Origin: RYN-124 sp033851845
GTDB taxonomy: Bacteria > Actinomycetota > Actinomycetes > Mycobacteriales > SCTD01
Length of the DNA: 64,000 bases
Assembly (NCBI GenBank): GCA_033851845.1
Contig: JAWWOH010000112.1
Span: 62,001-126,000 of the forward strand
Direction of reading: 5' to 3'
Positions 24,742 to 32,160 of the stretch are shown here, piece after piece (positions within the stretch are counted from its first letter, which is position 1; each line of letters begins with the position of its first letter). The translations under genes were made by a program, and so were the position numbers. The notes beneath the pieces were generated by a model. The model was given only the letters and a program-made list of their open reading frames with translations, ran no database searches and was not told the DNA's origin.

Positions 24742-26058
24742 GTGCCGCTTCTCGACTCCCTCGTCATCCCCGCTCCACGGGCGGCCGAGCCGCTGCCACC
24801 GGCCGTCGCGACGGCCGTCAACGCCGTCCAACCCGAGCGGCTGGTCGCGCTGCTGCAGCAGCTGATCTCGGTCCCGAGCGTCACGGGCTCCGCCGCCGAG
24901 AGCGATGCGCAGCACCGGGTCGGACGCCGGCTGGACGCGATGGGACTGGACACCGATGTCTGGCGGCTCGACCTGCCCGCTCTCACTGCCGATCGTCAGT
25001 TCCCCGGACTCGAGGCGGCGCGCGACGAGGCGTGGGGCGTGGTCGGAAGCTGGCGCGGCACGGACGCCGACGCGGCGACGGTGGTGCTCAACGGCCACAT
25101 AGACGTCGTACCGCCTGGCGACGACACGGCGTGGTCGACGTCGCCCTGGTCCGGCGAGGTTCGTGACGGCCAGGTCTACGGCCGCGGCGCCTGCGACATG
25201 AAGGGCGGCCTGACCTGCCAGCTCCTGGCCGTCGAGGTGCTGCGCGCGGCCGGCGTCCGGCTGCGGGGCACGCTGCTGATGGAGAGCGTCGTCGGCGAGG
25301 AGGACGGCGGGCTCGGCACGTTCGCCACACTGCGGCGCGGCTACCGCGGTGACCTCGCCATCGTGTCGGAGCCGACCTCGACCAACATCGTCACCGCCAA
25401 CGCCGGCGCGCTGACCTTCCGGCTCACGGTGCCAGGGCGAGCCGTGCACGCCAGTGTCCGCAACGAGGGCGTCGACGCGATCGACAAGTACCTGCTCGTG
25501 CACACCGCGTTGCGGGAGCTCGAGGCCCGGCGCAACCGCGACGCCCATCCGCTGATGGAGCACCTGTCGATGCCCTACCCCCTGTCCGTCGGCACGCTCC
25601 GCGCCGGTGACTGGGCCAGCAGCGTCCCGGACCTGCTGGTGGCCGAAGGTCGCCTCGGTGTCGCACTGGGCGAGCCGGTCGACTCCGCCCGGGCCGGGCT
25701 CGAGCGCGTCGTCGCCGACGTCTGCGCCGGCGACCCGTGGCTGTCGGAGAACCCCGTTCGAGTGGAGTGGTACGGCGGCCAGTTCGCCAGCAGCGTGCTC
25801 GACTCCGACCACCCCCTCGTCTCCCTCGTCAGCGGCGCGCACCGCCGGGTGACCGGGCGCAACCCGGCCGTGCACGGAGCACCCTGGGGCTCGGACATCC
25901 GGCTGCTGACGGATCTTGGCGGCGTACCGGCCGTGCACTACGGGCCAGGCGACGTACGCAAGGCGCACGGACCGGACGAGTCCGTGCCCGTGAACGAGCT
26001 CGTCACCGTCACCCGCTCGTTGGTGATGCTCATCGCACGGGCGTGCGGCGCGACCTGA
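24742..26058 (+). CDS. M20-family metallopeptidase/deacylase (ArgE/DapE-like)
   Basis: A 438-residue dinuclear zinc hydrolase. Metal and catalytic motifs appear in order: NGHIDVVPPGDD (His, Asp), GRGACDMKGG (bridging Asp), VVGEEDGG (catalytic Glu-Glu), and the C-terminal HGPDES (His). A dimerisation (lid) domain lies between about residues 220 and 340. Members cleave N-acyl or N-succinyl groups or dipeptides; the exact substrate is open. GTG 24742 is chosen for a GGGAG 8-12 nt upstream; a GTG at 24703 would add 13 residues. It is followed by a small acidic-protein gene on the same strand. Confidence 0.9.
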   Translation: MPLLDSLVIPAPRAAEPLPPAVATAVNAVQPERLVALLQQLISVPSVTGSAAESDAQHRVGRRLDAMGLDTDVWRLDLPALTADRQFPGLEAARDEAWGVVGSWRGTDADAATVVLNGHIDVVPPGDDTAWSTSPWSGEVRDGQVYGRGACDMKGGLTCQLLAVEVLRAAGVRLRGTLLMESVVGEEDGGLGTFATLRRGYRGDLAIVSEPTSTNIVTANAGALTFRLTVPGRAVHASVRNEGVDAIDKYLLVHTALRELEARRNRDAHPLMEHLSMPYPLSVGTLRAGDWASSVPDLLVAEGRLGVALGEPVDSARAGLERVVADVCAGDPWLSENPVRVEWYGGQFASSVLDSDHPLVSLVSGAHRRVTGRNPAVHGAPWGSDIRLLTDLGGVPAVHYGPGDVRKAHGPDESVPVNELVTVTRSLVMLIARACGAT

Positions 26059-26101
26059 CGGGGGTAGGGGTCCGGTCGACACCAGACGACAGGAGCCCGA
26101 C

Positions 26102-26296
26102 ATGAGCGAGCAGCCCGCCACCGACGCAGGCACGACCCGACCGGCCGGCGCCGGCGTGAGCGACGACGACATGGCCGACCAGGTCGGCGACCAGACCTCC
26201 AGCGACCTCGAGGCCGAGGACGTCTTCGAGCGTGAGTCGGACGGCGCCGCCACGGACACCGAGGCCGCGAAGGCCGACGGCTCCGAGCTGGCCTGA
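26102..26296 (+). CDS. Small acidic protein of unknown function
   Basis: A 64-residue protein, strongly acidic (many Asp/Glu, few basic residues) and lacking hydrophobic stretches, so probably disordered and cytoplasmic. AGGAG lies 6 nt before ATG 26102, which supports it as a real gene. It sits 43 nt after the M20 peptidase gene and converges with the acyl-CoA dehydrogenase gene 16 nt beyond its stop. I do not recognise a family. Confidence 0.55.
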   Translation: MSEQPATDAGTTRPAGAGVSDDDMADQVGDQTSSDLEAEDVFERESDGAATDTEAAKADGSELA

Positions 26297-26312
26297 CAGC
26301 GGCGCCCACAAG

Positions 26313-27455
26313 CTAGAGGCCAAGCCGCTTGGCGATGATCTCGTTCATGATCTCGTCGGTGCCGCCGCCGATGCGCAGGATGCGGCTGTCCCGGTAGTGC
26401 CGCTCGACCTCGCTCTCGCGCATGTAGCCGAGACCGCCGAACAGCTGCACCGCCTGGTCGACCACGTAGTCGCAGGCGGCGCAGGCGGTGTTCTTCGCCA
26501 TCGACACCTCGAGTACGGCGTCGTCACCGTCCAACCACTTGTCGTACGCCGCCCGCGTGTACGTCGTCGCGACGCTGGTCTGCCGAGCCATCTCGGCGAG
26601 CTTGTGCCGGACGACCTGACGGCTGACCAGCGTGCGCCCGAACGTCTCGCGGTCCTTCACCCACGCGAGCACGAGGTCGAGGCATCGCTGCGCAGTGGCA
26701 TAGGCGTGCACTGCCAGCCCGAGTCGCTCGGACTGGAAGTTCTCCATGATGTAGAGGAAGCCCTTGCCCTCCTCGCCGACGAGGTTCGTGACCGGGACGC
26801 GCACATCGGTGAAGGACAGCTCGGCGGTGTCTGAGGAGCGCCAGCCCATCTTGTCGAGCGGCTTGCTCACGGTGAAGCCCGGCAGTCCCTTGTCGATGAC
26901 GAGCAGCGAGATGCCGCCGTACCCCTCATCGCCGGTGCGCACCGCCGTGGTCACGAAGTCGGCGCGGATCCCTGACGTGATGTAGGTCTTCGCGCCGTTG
27001 ACCACGTAGTGGTCCCCGTCACGGACAGCCGTGGTGCGCAGGCCGGCCACGTCGGAGCCGCCACCGGGCTCGGTCACCGCAAGGGCGCCGATGAGGTCAC
27101 CGGCGAGGGTCGGCCGCACGTAGCGGTCGACGAGATCAGGCGTGCCGTGCTGGGTGATGTGCGGGATGGCGATGCCGTGCGTGAACAGGCTGGCGATGAC
27201 GCCGCCGGACCCGCCGCCGAGCATCACCTCCTCGGCGAGGATCGCCGAGTCGATGGCGTTGCCGCCACCACCACCGACCGCCTCCGGAAAGGAGACTCCG
27301 AGCAGGCCGGCCGCCGAGAACGTCTTGTGCAGCGAGCGCGGCAGCATGCCCTCGCGCTCCCAGTCGGCGACGTGCGGCGCGACCTCCTTCGCGACGACGT
27401 CCTTGGCCAGCTTGCGCAGAGCGAGCCGCTCGGGCGTCGTCCAGCGGTTGCTCAT
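26313..27455 (-). CDS. Acyl-CoA dehydrogenase (isovaleryl/long-chain-type active site)
   Basis: A 380-residue FAD enzyme performing alpha,beta-dehydrogenation of an acyl-CoA. The flavin segments ALAVTEPGGGSD and DYVVDQAVQLFGGLGY are present. At the position of the medium-chain catalytic Glu the sequence is IGGGT (Gly 364), while Glu 243 in NFQSERL occupies the alternative base position used by isovaleryl-CoA and long-chain dehydrogenases. The enzyme should therefore be active with a branched or long substrate. ATG 27455 overlaps the stop of the TIGR03084 gene by 4 nt, making a two-gene operon read away from the TetR regulator. Confidence 0.92.
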   Translation of the reverse strand: MSNRWTTPERLALRKLAKDVVAKEVAPHVADWEREGMLPRSLHKTFSAAGLLGVSFPEAVGGGGGNAIDSAILAEEVMLGGGSGGVIASLFTHGIAIPHITQHGTPDLVDRYVRPTLAGDLIGALAVTEPGGGSDVAGLRTTAVRDGDHYVVNGAKTYITSGIRADFVTTAVRTGDEGYGGISLLVIDKGLPGFTVSKPLDKMGWRSSDTAELSFTDVRVPVTNLVGEEGKGFLYIMENFQSERLGLAVHAYATAQRCLDLVLAWVKDRETFGRTLVSRQVVRHKLAEMARQTSVATTYTRAAYDKWLDGDDAVLEVSMAKNTACAACDYVVDQAVQLFGGLGYMRESEVERHYRDSRILRIGGGTDEIMNEIIAKRLGL

Positions 27456-28216
27456 CGCTTCGCCCGGCCGGGCCCCGGCGGGCCGGCGTACGCCTGTGCG
27501 ATCGAGAGCCACTCGTCTGCCGCCGCGCCGTGCGCGACGACCGCCACGTCGTCGCGATGCCGGCGCTGCGTGACGAGCAGGCAGAAGTCGAGCGCGGAGC
27601 CGGTGACGCTCTCCGGCGCGGTGTCGTCGCCGTACGTCCACGTCGTGCCGTCTGGGGCTGTGAGCTCGAGCCGTACATCGACGGTCGGCGGCGTCAGGCC
27701 GCGGTTGGCGTAGCTGAAGCCACGGGTGCGGTAGCCGATGTGACAGATGTGCCGCAGCCGGGCGGTCGGCGTACGAGACACACCGAGTCCGTCGGCGACA
27801 TCCTGACCGTGTGCCCAGTACTCCATGATCCGCGCCGTCGCGAACGACGCGGGGCTCATCGGAGGGCCGTACCAGGGCAGCTTCGCCGTCGGATCCACCT
27901 TCTCGAACGCATCGAGCAGCGCCTCGAAGCCGCGCTGCCAGTCGTGGAGGAAGACGTCGCGTGGGAGGTCACGGCGCTCCGTCAGCTGGCGGGTCAGGAA
28001 GCCGTCTATGTCGGCACCGACCTGCGGCAGCTTGGCGATGAACGCGTCCGGGTCCGTCATGGACAGCGTCGCCTCGACGTCGGTGCCGGCGAGGTGGCTG
28101 ATGGAGTCGCGCACGTCCCACCCCTCGGCGGGCGTCGCTCTGGACAGGTCGGCGTCCTCGACGATGCGGCGAAGGTCCCCCTGCTCGCCCCGCAGGTCGT
28201 CGAGCAGCGACCGCAT
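27452..28216 (-). CDS. TIGR03084-type metal-binding (DinB/maleylpyruvate isomerase-like) protein
   Basis: A 254-residue protein matching the TIGR03084 group. An N-terminal four-helix DinB-like domain has the pattern GWDVRDSISHLAGTD and ARIMEYWAHGQDVADGLG, whose His/Glu/His residues form the probable divalent-metal site of mycothiol-dependent maleylpyruvate isomerase relatives. A beta-rich C-terminal domain follows. Members are repeatedly found beside acyl-CoA dehydrogenases in actinobacteria, as here, but their reaction is not established. It is the first gene of the operon and is divergent from the TetR gene across 56 bp. Confidence 0.85.
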   Translation of the reverse strand: MRSLLDDLRGEQGDLRRIVEDADLSRATPAEGWDVRDSISHLAGTDVEATLSMTDPDAFIAKLPQVGADIDGFLTRQLTERRDLPRDVFLHDWQRGFEALLDAFEKVDPTAKLPWYGPPMSPASFATARIMEYWAHGQDVADGLGVSRTPTARLRHICHIGYRTRGFSYANRGLTPPTVDVRLELTAPDGTTWTYGDDTAPESVTGSALDFCLLVTQRRHRDDVAVVAHGAAADEWLSIAQAYAGPPGPGRAKR

Positions 28217-28246
28217 GTCGGTGGCGATGACGACCTCCCTCGCGGA

Positions 28247-28266
28247 TGTGAACGGAGGCTAACGTA
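28247..28266 (+). promoter_or_regulatory. Shared 20-bp promoter/operator element, copy 1 (upstream of tetR)
   Basis: The sequence TGTGAACGGAGGCTAACGTA lies in the divergent region between the TIGR03084 and TetR genes. Its TAACGT (28260-28265) is a TANNNT -10 box exactly 7 nt before the TetR GTG, the spacing of a leaderless mRNA. The same 20 bases, with one difference, occur at 30520-30539 on the other strand. The upstream half is probably a regulator site. Confidence 0.65.
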
Positions 28267-28272
28267 GCCCGG

Positions 28273-28860
28273 GTGACATCATCGACCGCCGCTCGGCCCC
28301 GCCGCGAGCTGCTGCTGCAGTCGGCGGCGGACCTGTTCTCCGCGAAGGGCTACCACGCGGTCGGCATTGACGACATCGGCGCTGCGGCGGGCATCAGCGG
28401 ACCGGGCGTCTACCGGCACTTCCCGAGCAAGCAGGCGCTGCTCGAGGCGCTGTGCGACCGGGCCACGTCGTCGATGCTGGAGGGCGCACGCGGCATCCCG
28501 GCGGCGCACAGCGAGCCGGCGGCAGCCCTCGAGGCGCTGGTCGACCTGCACGTGGACTTCGCGGTCGCGCGCCGTGCCCTCCTCGGTGTCTGGACGCGTG
28601 AGCAGCGGGCCCTGTCAGATGAGGTACGCCGATCGCTGCGCCGCCGGTTGCGTGCGTACGAGCAGCCGTGGCGGGAAGTGCTCGCGCAGCTGCGCGACGA
28701 CCTCGAGCCGGACGAGATCACCGTGGCCGTCACGGCAACGCTGTCGATGCTCAACACCGCCGCCATCGTGGACGCCGACGTCCCGCCGGAGCGGCTCGCG
28801 AAGCTCCTGCGCCGAATGGCCCTCTCGGCCCTCCTGGGCCGGCGAGCCCCCCGCCGCTAG
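28273..28860 (+). CDS. TetR-family transcriptional regulator
   Basis: A 195-residue repressor. The helix-turn-helix is in residues of about 8-55 (LLLQSAADLFSAKGYHAVGIDDIGAAAGISGPGVYRHFPSKQALLEAL), followed by an all-helical ligand domain. TetR proteins next to acyl-CoA dehydrogenase and carboxylase genes usually respond to acyl-CoA thioesters. The GTG start sits 7 nt after a TAACGT -10 box, so the mRNA is probably leaderless. Its stop overlaps that of the convergent thioesterase gene in a CTAG tetranucleotide (28857-28860). It is the best candidate to bind the 20-bp element repeated in this locus. Confidence 0.9.
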   Translation: MTSSTAARPRRELLLQSAADLFSAKGYHAVGIDDIGAAAGISGPGVYRHFPSKQALLEALCDRATSSMLEGARGIPAAHSEPAAALEALVDLHVDFAVARRALLGVWTREQRALSDEVRRSLRRRLRAYEQPWREVLAQLRDDLEPDEITVAVTATLSMLNTAAIVDADVPPERLAKLLRRMALSALLGRRAPRR

Positions 28861-29378
28861 GGGGCTACGGGGTCCGCGGTGCCGCTCGCGGCCTGGGCGA
28901 AGTGCGACAGCTTCACCTGCAGGAACAGTGCCTTCGCGGTGAACGTCACGGTGCCGTCCGGAGCCGTGCACGCGCAGGACACCCAGAGCTTGCGACCGTC
29001 CAGCGCGTCGACCTTCGCGCGCACGACGTACGGCACTCCGGTCAGCACCGGCTTGAGGTACTCCACCTCGAGGTGCCGCGTTACGCCGGCGATTCGGGCG
29101 ACGTAGAGCAAGAAGCCGAGAACGTCGTCGACGACCGTCGCGACCGCACCGCCGTGCGCGATGCCCGGCGCACCGCTGTGCCGGTCGGCGAAGGTGTGCT
29201 CCGCGACGACCTCGCCACCCTCGCGGCGCACCTGCAGGTGGAAGCCGGCCTCGTTGTCGGGTCCGCAGCCGAGGCAGGTCGGCCAGTGCGGCGGCAGATC
29301 GACAGCATCAACCTTGTCGGCGATCGACGCGACGTAGGCATGCACGTCGCCGGGCATGGTGTCGGACGCCTCAGACAC
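28857..29378 (-). CDS. Hotdog-fold thioesterase (PaaI/4HBT family)
   Basis: A 173-residue acyl-CoA thioesterase. The hotdog core motif is GAPGIAHGGAVATVVDDVLGFLL, with Asp/His residues typical of the PaaI class. An N-terminal segment has a CLGCGPDNEAGFHLQV pattern, found in actinobacterial members. The GTG start 29378 overlaps the stop of the acyl-CoA dehydrogenase gene by 8 nt; ATG 29357 is an alternative. It likely releases CoA from an intermediate of the pathway encoded around it. It is read in the same direction as the dehydrogenase gene and ends against the TetR gene. Confidence 0.86.
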   Translation of the reverse strand: MSEASDTMPGDVHAYVASIADKVDAVDLPPHWPTCLGCGPDNEAGFHLQVRREGGEVVAEHTFADRHSGAPGIAHGGAVATVVDDVLGFLLYVARIAGVTRHLEVEYLKPVLTGVPYVVRAKVDALDGRKLWVSCACTAPDGTVTFTAKALFLQVKLSHFAQAASGTADPVAP

Positions 29379-30513
29379 CGAGCGACCGTCCGATGATCTC
29401 CTTCATGATCTCCGTCGTACCGCCGTAGATCGTCTGCACCCGCGAGTCGGTGAAGGCGCGCGCGACGGTGAACTCCGACATGTAGCCGTAGCCACCGTGC
29501 AGCTGCACGCACCGGTCGACGACGCGCTTCTGCATCTCGGTCGTCCACCACTTCGCCATCGCCGCGTCCTGCACGGTGAACCGGCCCTCGTTGTGCTCCC
29601 GCACCGCTTTCTCGATGTAGACCTCGGCCAGCTCGATCTCGGTCGCCATCTCGGCGAGCATGAAGCGGTTGTACTGGAACGAGCCGATGTTGCGGCCGAA
29701 CGCCTTGCGCTCCTTGCAGTAGGCCAGCGTGATGTCGAAGACCTTGCGGGCCGCCGCGACGGCGACGACGGCGATCGACAGCCGCTCCTGCGGCAGCCCG
29801 TCCATCAGGTGGATGAAGCCCTGGTTGAGCTCGCCGATCAGGTTGTCGGCCGGGACCCGCACGTCGTCGAAGAACAGCTCCGCCGTGTCCTGCGCGTGCA
29901 TCCCCATCTTGTCGAGGTTCTTGCCGCGCTCGAAGCCCTTCATCCCGCGCTCGACCGCGATCAGGCTGAAGCCGCGCGCACCCGCCTCGGGATCGGTCTG
30001 CGCGACCACGATGACGAGGTCGGAGTTGATCCCGTTGGTGATGAAGGTCTTCGACCCGTTGACGACGAAGTCGGCGCCGTCGCGCCGAGCCGACGTCTTC
30101 AGCCCCTGCAGGTCCGACCCGGCGCCGGGCTCGCTCATCGCGATCGCCGTGATCATCTCGCCACTCACGAAACGAGGGAGCCAGCGCTCCTTCTGCTCGT
30201 CCGTCGTCAGGTTCAGCAGGTACGGCGCAACGACGTCGTTGTGCAGGGTGAAGCCCACGCCGCTGGCGCCGGCTCGCGTCGTCTCCTCGCCGACGACGCA
30301 GTTGTAGCGGAAGTCCTTGACCCCACCACCGCCGTACTGCTCGGGCACGTCCATGCCGAGGATGCCCTGCTTGCCGGCCTCGAGCCACACGCCGCGGTCG
30401 ACGATGCCCGCCTTCTCCCACTCCGCGTGGAACGGCTTGACGTGCTTGTCGAAGAAGGAGCGGACCGAGTCCCGGAAGGCCTCGTGCTCGGCCTCGTAGA
30501 GCGTCGACTTCAT
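29371..30513 (-). CDS. Acyl-CoA dehydrogenase (second, isovaleryl/long-chain-type active site)
   Basis: A 380-residue FAD dehydrogenase. Flavin and substrate motifs are AMSEPGAGSDLQGLKT and VQLHGGYGYMSEFTVAR. As in the enzyme at 26313-27455, the medium-chain Glu position is Gly 364 (IYGGT), and Glu 243 in LPQERLS provides the alternative catalytic base. ATG 30513 is preceded by TAACGT at 7 nt, a leaderless promoter inside the second copy of the 20-bp element. It is divergent from the carboxylase genes and overlaps the thioesterase gene. The arrangement resembles the M. tuberculosis fadE13-accD2-accA2-fadE12 region, whose substrate is not settled. Confidence 0.92.
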   Translation of the reverse strand: MKSTLYEAEHEAFRDSVRSFFDKHVKPFHAEWEKAGIVDRGVWLEAGKQGILGMDVPEQYGGGGVKDFRYNCVVGEETTRAGASGVGFTLHNDVVAPYLLNLTTDEQKERWLPRFVSGEMITAIAMSEPGAGSDLQGLKTSARRDGADFVVNGSKTFITNGINSDLVIVVAQTDPEAGARGFSLIAVERGMKGFERGKNLDKMGMHAQDTAELFFDDVRVPADNLIGELNQGFIHLMDGLPQERLSIAVVAVAAARKVFDITLAYCKERKAFGRNIGSFQYNRFMLAEMATEIELAEVYIEKAVREHNEGRFTVQDAAMAKWWTTEMQKRVVDRCVQLHGGYGYMSEFTVARAFTDSRVQTIYGGTTEIMKEIIGRSLGV

Positions 30514-30519
30514 GAGCGG

Positions 30520-30539
30520 TACGTTAGCCGCCGTTCACA
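30520..30539 (-). promoter_or_regulatory. Shared 20-bp promoter/operator element, copy 2 (acyl-CoA dehydrogenase / carboxylase divergent region)
   Basis: On the minus strand the sequence reads TGTGAACGGCGGCTAACGTA, one base different from the copy at 28247-28266. TAACGT (30526-30521) lies 7 nt before the ATG of the acyl-CoA dehydrogenase at 30513. The flanking four to five bases are also similar. A protein bound here could regulate both the dehydrogenase and the divergent carboxylase gene. Confidence 0.65.
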
Positions 30540-30561
30540 CCCACGTCCCGGGAGGTCTGCC

Positions 30562-32160
30562 GTGCCCGTCCTGGCCGACCGGCTCGACCGGCACAGCCCC
30601 GACACCGCAGCCAACCGCGAGGCGATGCTGGCCCTGCTGGCCGACCTGGAGACCCACGTCGACGCCGCGCGCGGCGGGGGCGGCGAGAAGTACGTCGCGC
30701 GGCACAAGAAGCGCGGCAAGCTGCTTCCCCGCGAGCGGATCGAGCTGCTCGTCGACCAGGACGCACCGTTCCTGGAGCTGAGCCCGCTCGCGGCGTACGG
30801 CACGAGCTTCCCGATCGGCGCCAGCGTCGTCACCGGCATCGGCGTCGTCGAGGGCGTCGAATGCATGCTCATCGCCAACGACCCGACGGTACGCGGCGGC
30901 GCCAGCAACCCCATCACGTCGAAGAAGGTCGGCCGGGCGATGGAGATCGCCCTGCAGAACCGGCTGCCGGTCATCAACCTGGTGGAGTCGGGTGGCGCCG
31001 ATCTGCCCACCCAGGCCGAGATCTTCATCCCCGGCGGCGGGATGTTCCGCAACCTCACCCGGTTCAGCGCAGAGCGCATCCCGACGATCGCGCTGGTCTT
31101 CGGCAACTCGACGGCCGGGGGTGCCTACATCCCCGGCATGTGCGACCACGTCGTCATGGTCAAGGAGCGCGCGAAGGTCTTCCTCGGCGGACCGCCGCTG
31201 GTGAAGATGGCGACCGGCGAGGACAGCGACGACGAATCTCTCGGCGGCGCGGAGATGCACTCGCGCGTGTCAGGACTCGCGGACCACCTGGCCGAGGACG
31301 AAGCCGACGCGATCCGTATCGGCCGCTCGATCGTCCGCCGGCTCAACTGGCGCAAGGCGGGACCGGGTCCGAGCGAGCCGGCAGACCCACCGCTGTACGC
31401 CGAGGACGAGCTGCTGGACATCCCGTCGTCGGATCTGCGGGTGCCGTTCGACCCGCGCGACGTGCTCGCCCGGGTCGTCGACGGCAGCCGGTTCGACGAG
31501 TTCAAGCCGCTCTACGGCACGTCGCTCGTCACCGGCTGGTCGAGCATCCACGGCTACCCCGTCGGGATCCTGGCCAACGCCCGCGGTGTGCTGTTCTCCG
31601 AGGAGTCGCAGAAGGCGGCGCAGTTCATCCAGCTGGCCAACTCCGCCGACACCCCGCTGGTCTTCCTGCAGAACACCACCGGCTACATGGTCGGCAAGGA
31701 CTACGAGCAGCGCGGCATCATCAAGCACGGCGCGATGATGATCAACGCGGTCAGCAACAGCACCGTCCCGCACTTCACGATCATCCTCGGTGCGTCGTAC
31801 GGCGCCGGCCACTACGGGATGTGCGGACGGGCATACGGGCCGCGCTTCCTGTTCTCCTGGCCCAACGCGAAGTCCGCCGTCATGGGACCGGCCCAGCTCG
31901 CGGGTGTGCTCAGCATCGTCGGCCGGCAGTCCGCCGAAGCGCGTGGGCTGCCCTACGACGAGGAGAAGGACGCGCAGATGCGCGAGCTCGTCGAGGCGCA
32001 GATCGAGGCGGAGTCGCTCGCGCTGGCCAACTCGGGGCGGGTGTACGACGACGGCATCATCGACCCGCGCGACACCCGCACCGTGCTCGGCTTCGCGCTC
32101 TCGGTGGCGCACAACACGAAGGTGGAAGGCGCCCGCGGTTTCGGCGTCTTTCGGCTCTGA
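30562..32160 (+). CDS. accD: Acyl-CoA carboxylase carboxyltransferase (beta) subunit
   Basis: A 532-residue carboxyltransferase of biotin-dependent acyl-CoA carboxylases, moving CO2 from carboxybiotin to an acyl-CoA. Crotonase-fold N- and C-lobes carry the oxyanion-forming GGAYIPGM and GASYGAGHYGMCGRAY segments. The start GTG 30562 has GGGAGG 6 nt upstream. The sequence resembles methylcrotonyl-CoA/AccD2-type subunits (LVESGGADLPTQAEIFIPGGGMFRN; NTTGYMVGKDYEQRGIIKHGAMM) more than propionyl-CoA AccD5, which fits a branched acyl-CoA substrate. The stop overlaps the biotin carboxylase ATG by one base (TGATG). The substrate assignment is inferred. Confidence 0.93.
   Translation: MPVLADRLDRHSPDTAANREAMLALLADLETHVDAARGGGGEKYVARHKKRGKLLPRERIELLVDQDAPFLELSPLAAYGTSFPIGASVVTGIGVVEGVECMLIANDPTVRGGASNPITSKKVGRAMEIALQNRLPVINLVESGGADLPTQAEIFIPGGGMFRNLTRFSAERIPTIALVFGNSTAGGAYIPGMCDHVVMVKERAKVFLGGPPLVKMATGEDSDDESLGGAEMHSRVSGLADHLAEDEADAIRIGRSIVRRLNWRKAGPGPSEPADPPLYAEDELLDIPSSDLRVPFDPRDVLARVVDGSRFDEFKPLYGTSLVTGWSSIHGYPVGILANARGVLFSEESQKAAQFIQLANSADTPLVFLQNTTGYMVGKDYEQRGIIKHGAMMINAVSNSTVPHFTIILGASYGAGHYGMCGRAYGPRFLFSWPNAKSAVMGPAQLAGVLSIVGRQSAEARGLPYDEEKDAQMRELVEAQIEAESLALANSGRVYDDGIIDPRDTRTVLGFALSVAHNTKVEGARGFGVFRL

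Noticed and set aside
29356..30561. N-terminal extension of the carboxylase beta subunit to 29356
   Set aside because: The extra 400 codons lie opposite the acyl-CoA dehydrogenase and have no domain. GTG 30562 with GGGAGG is a proper start.
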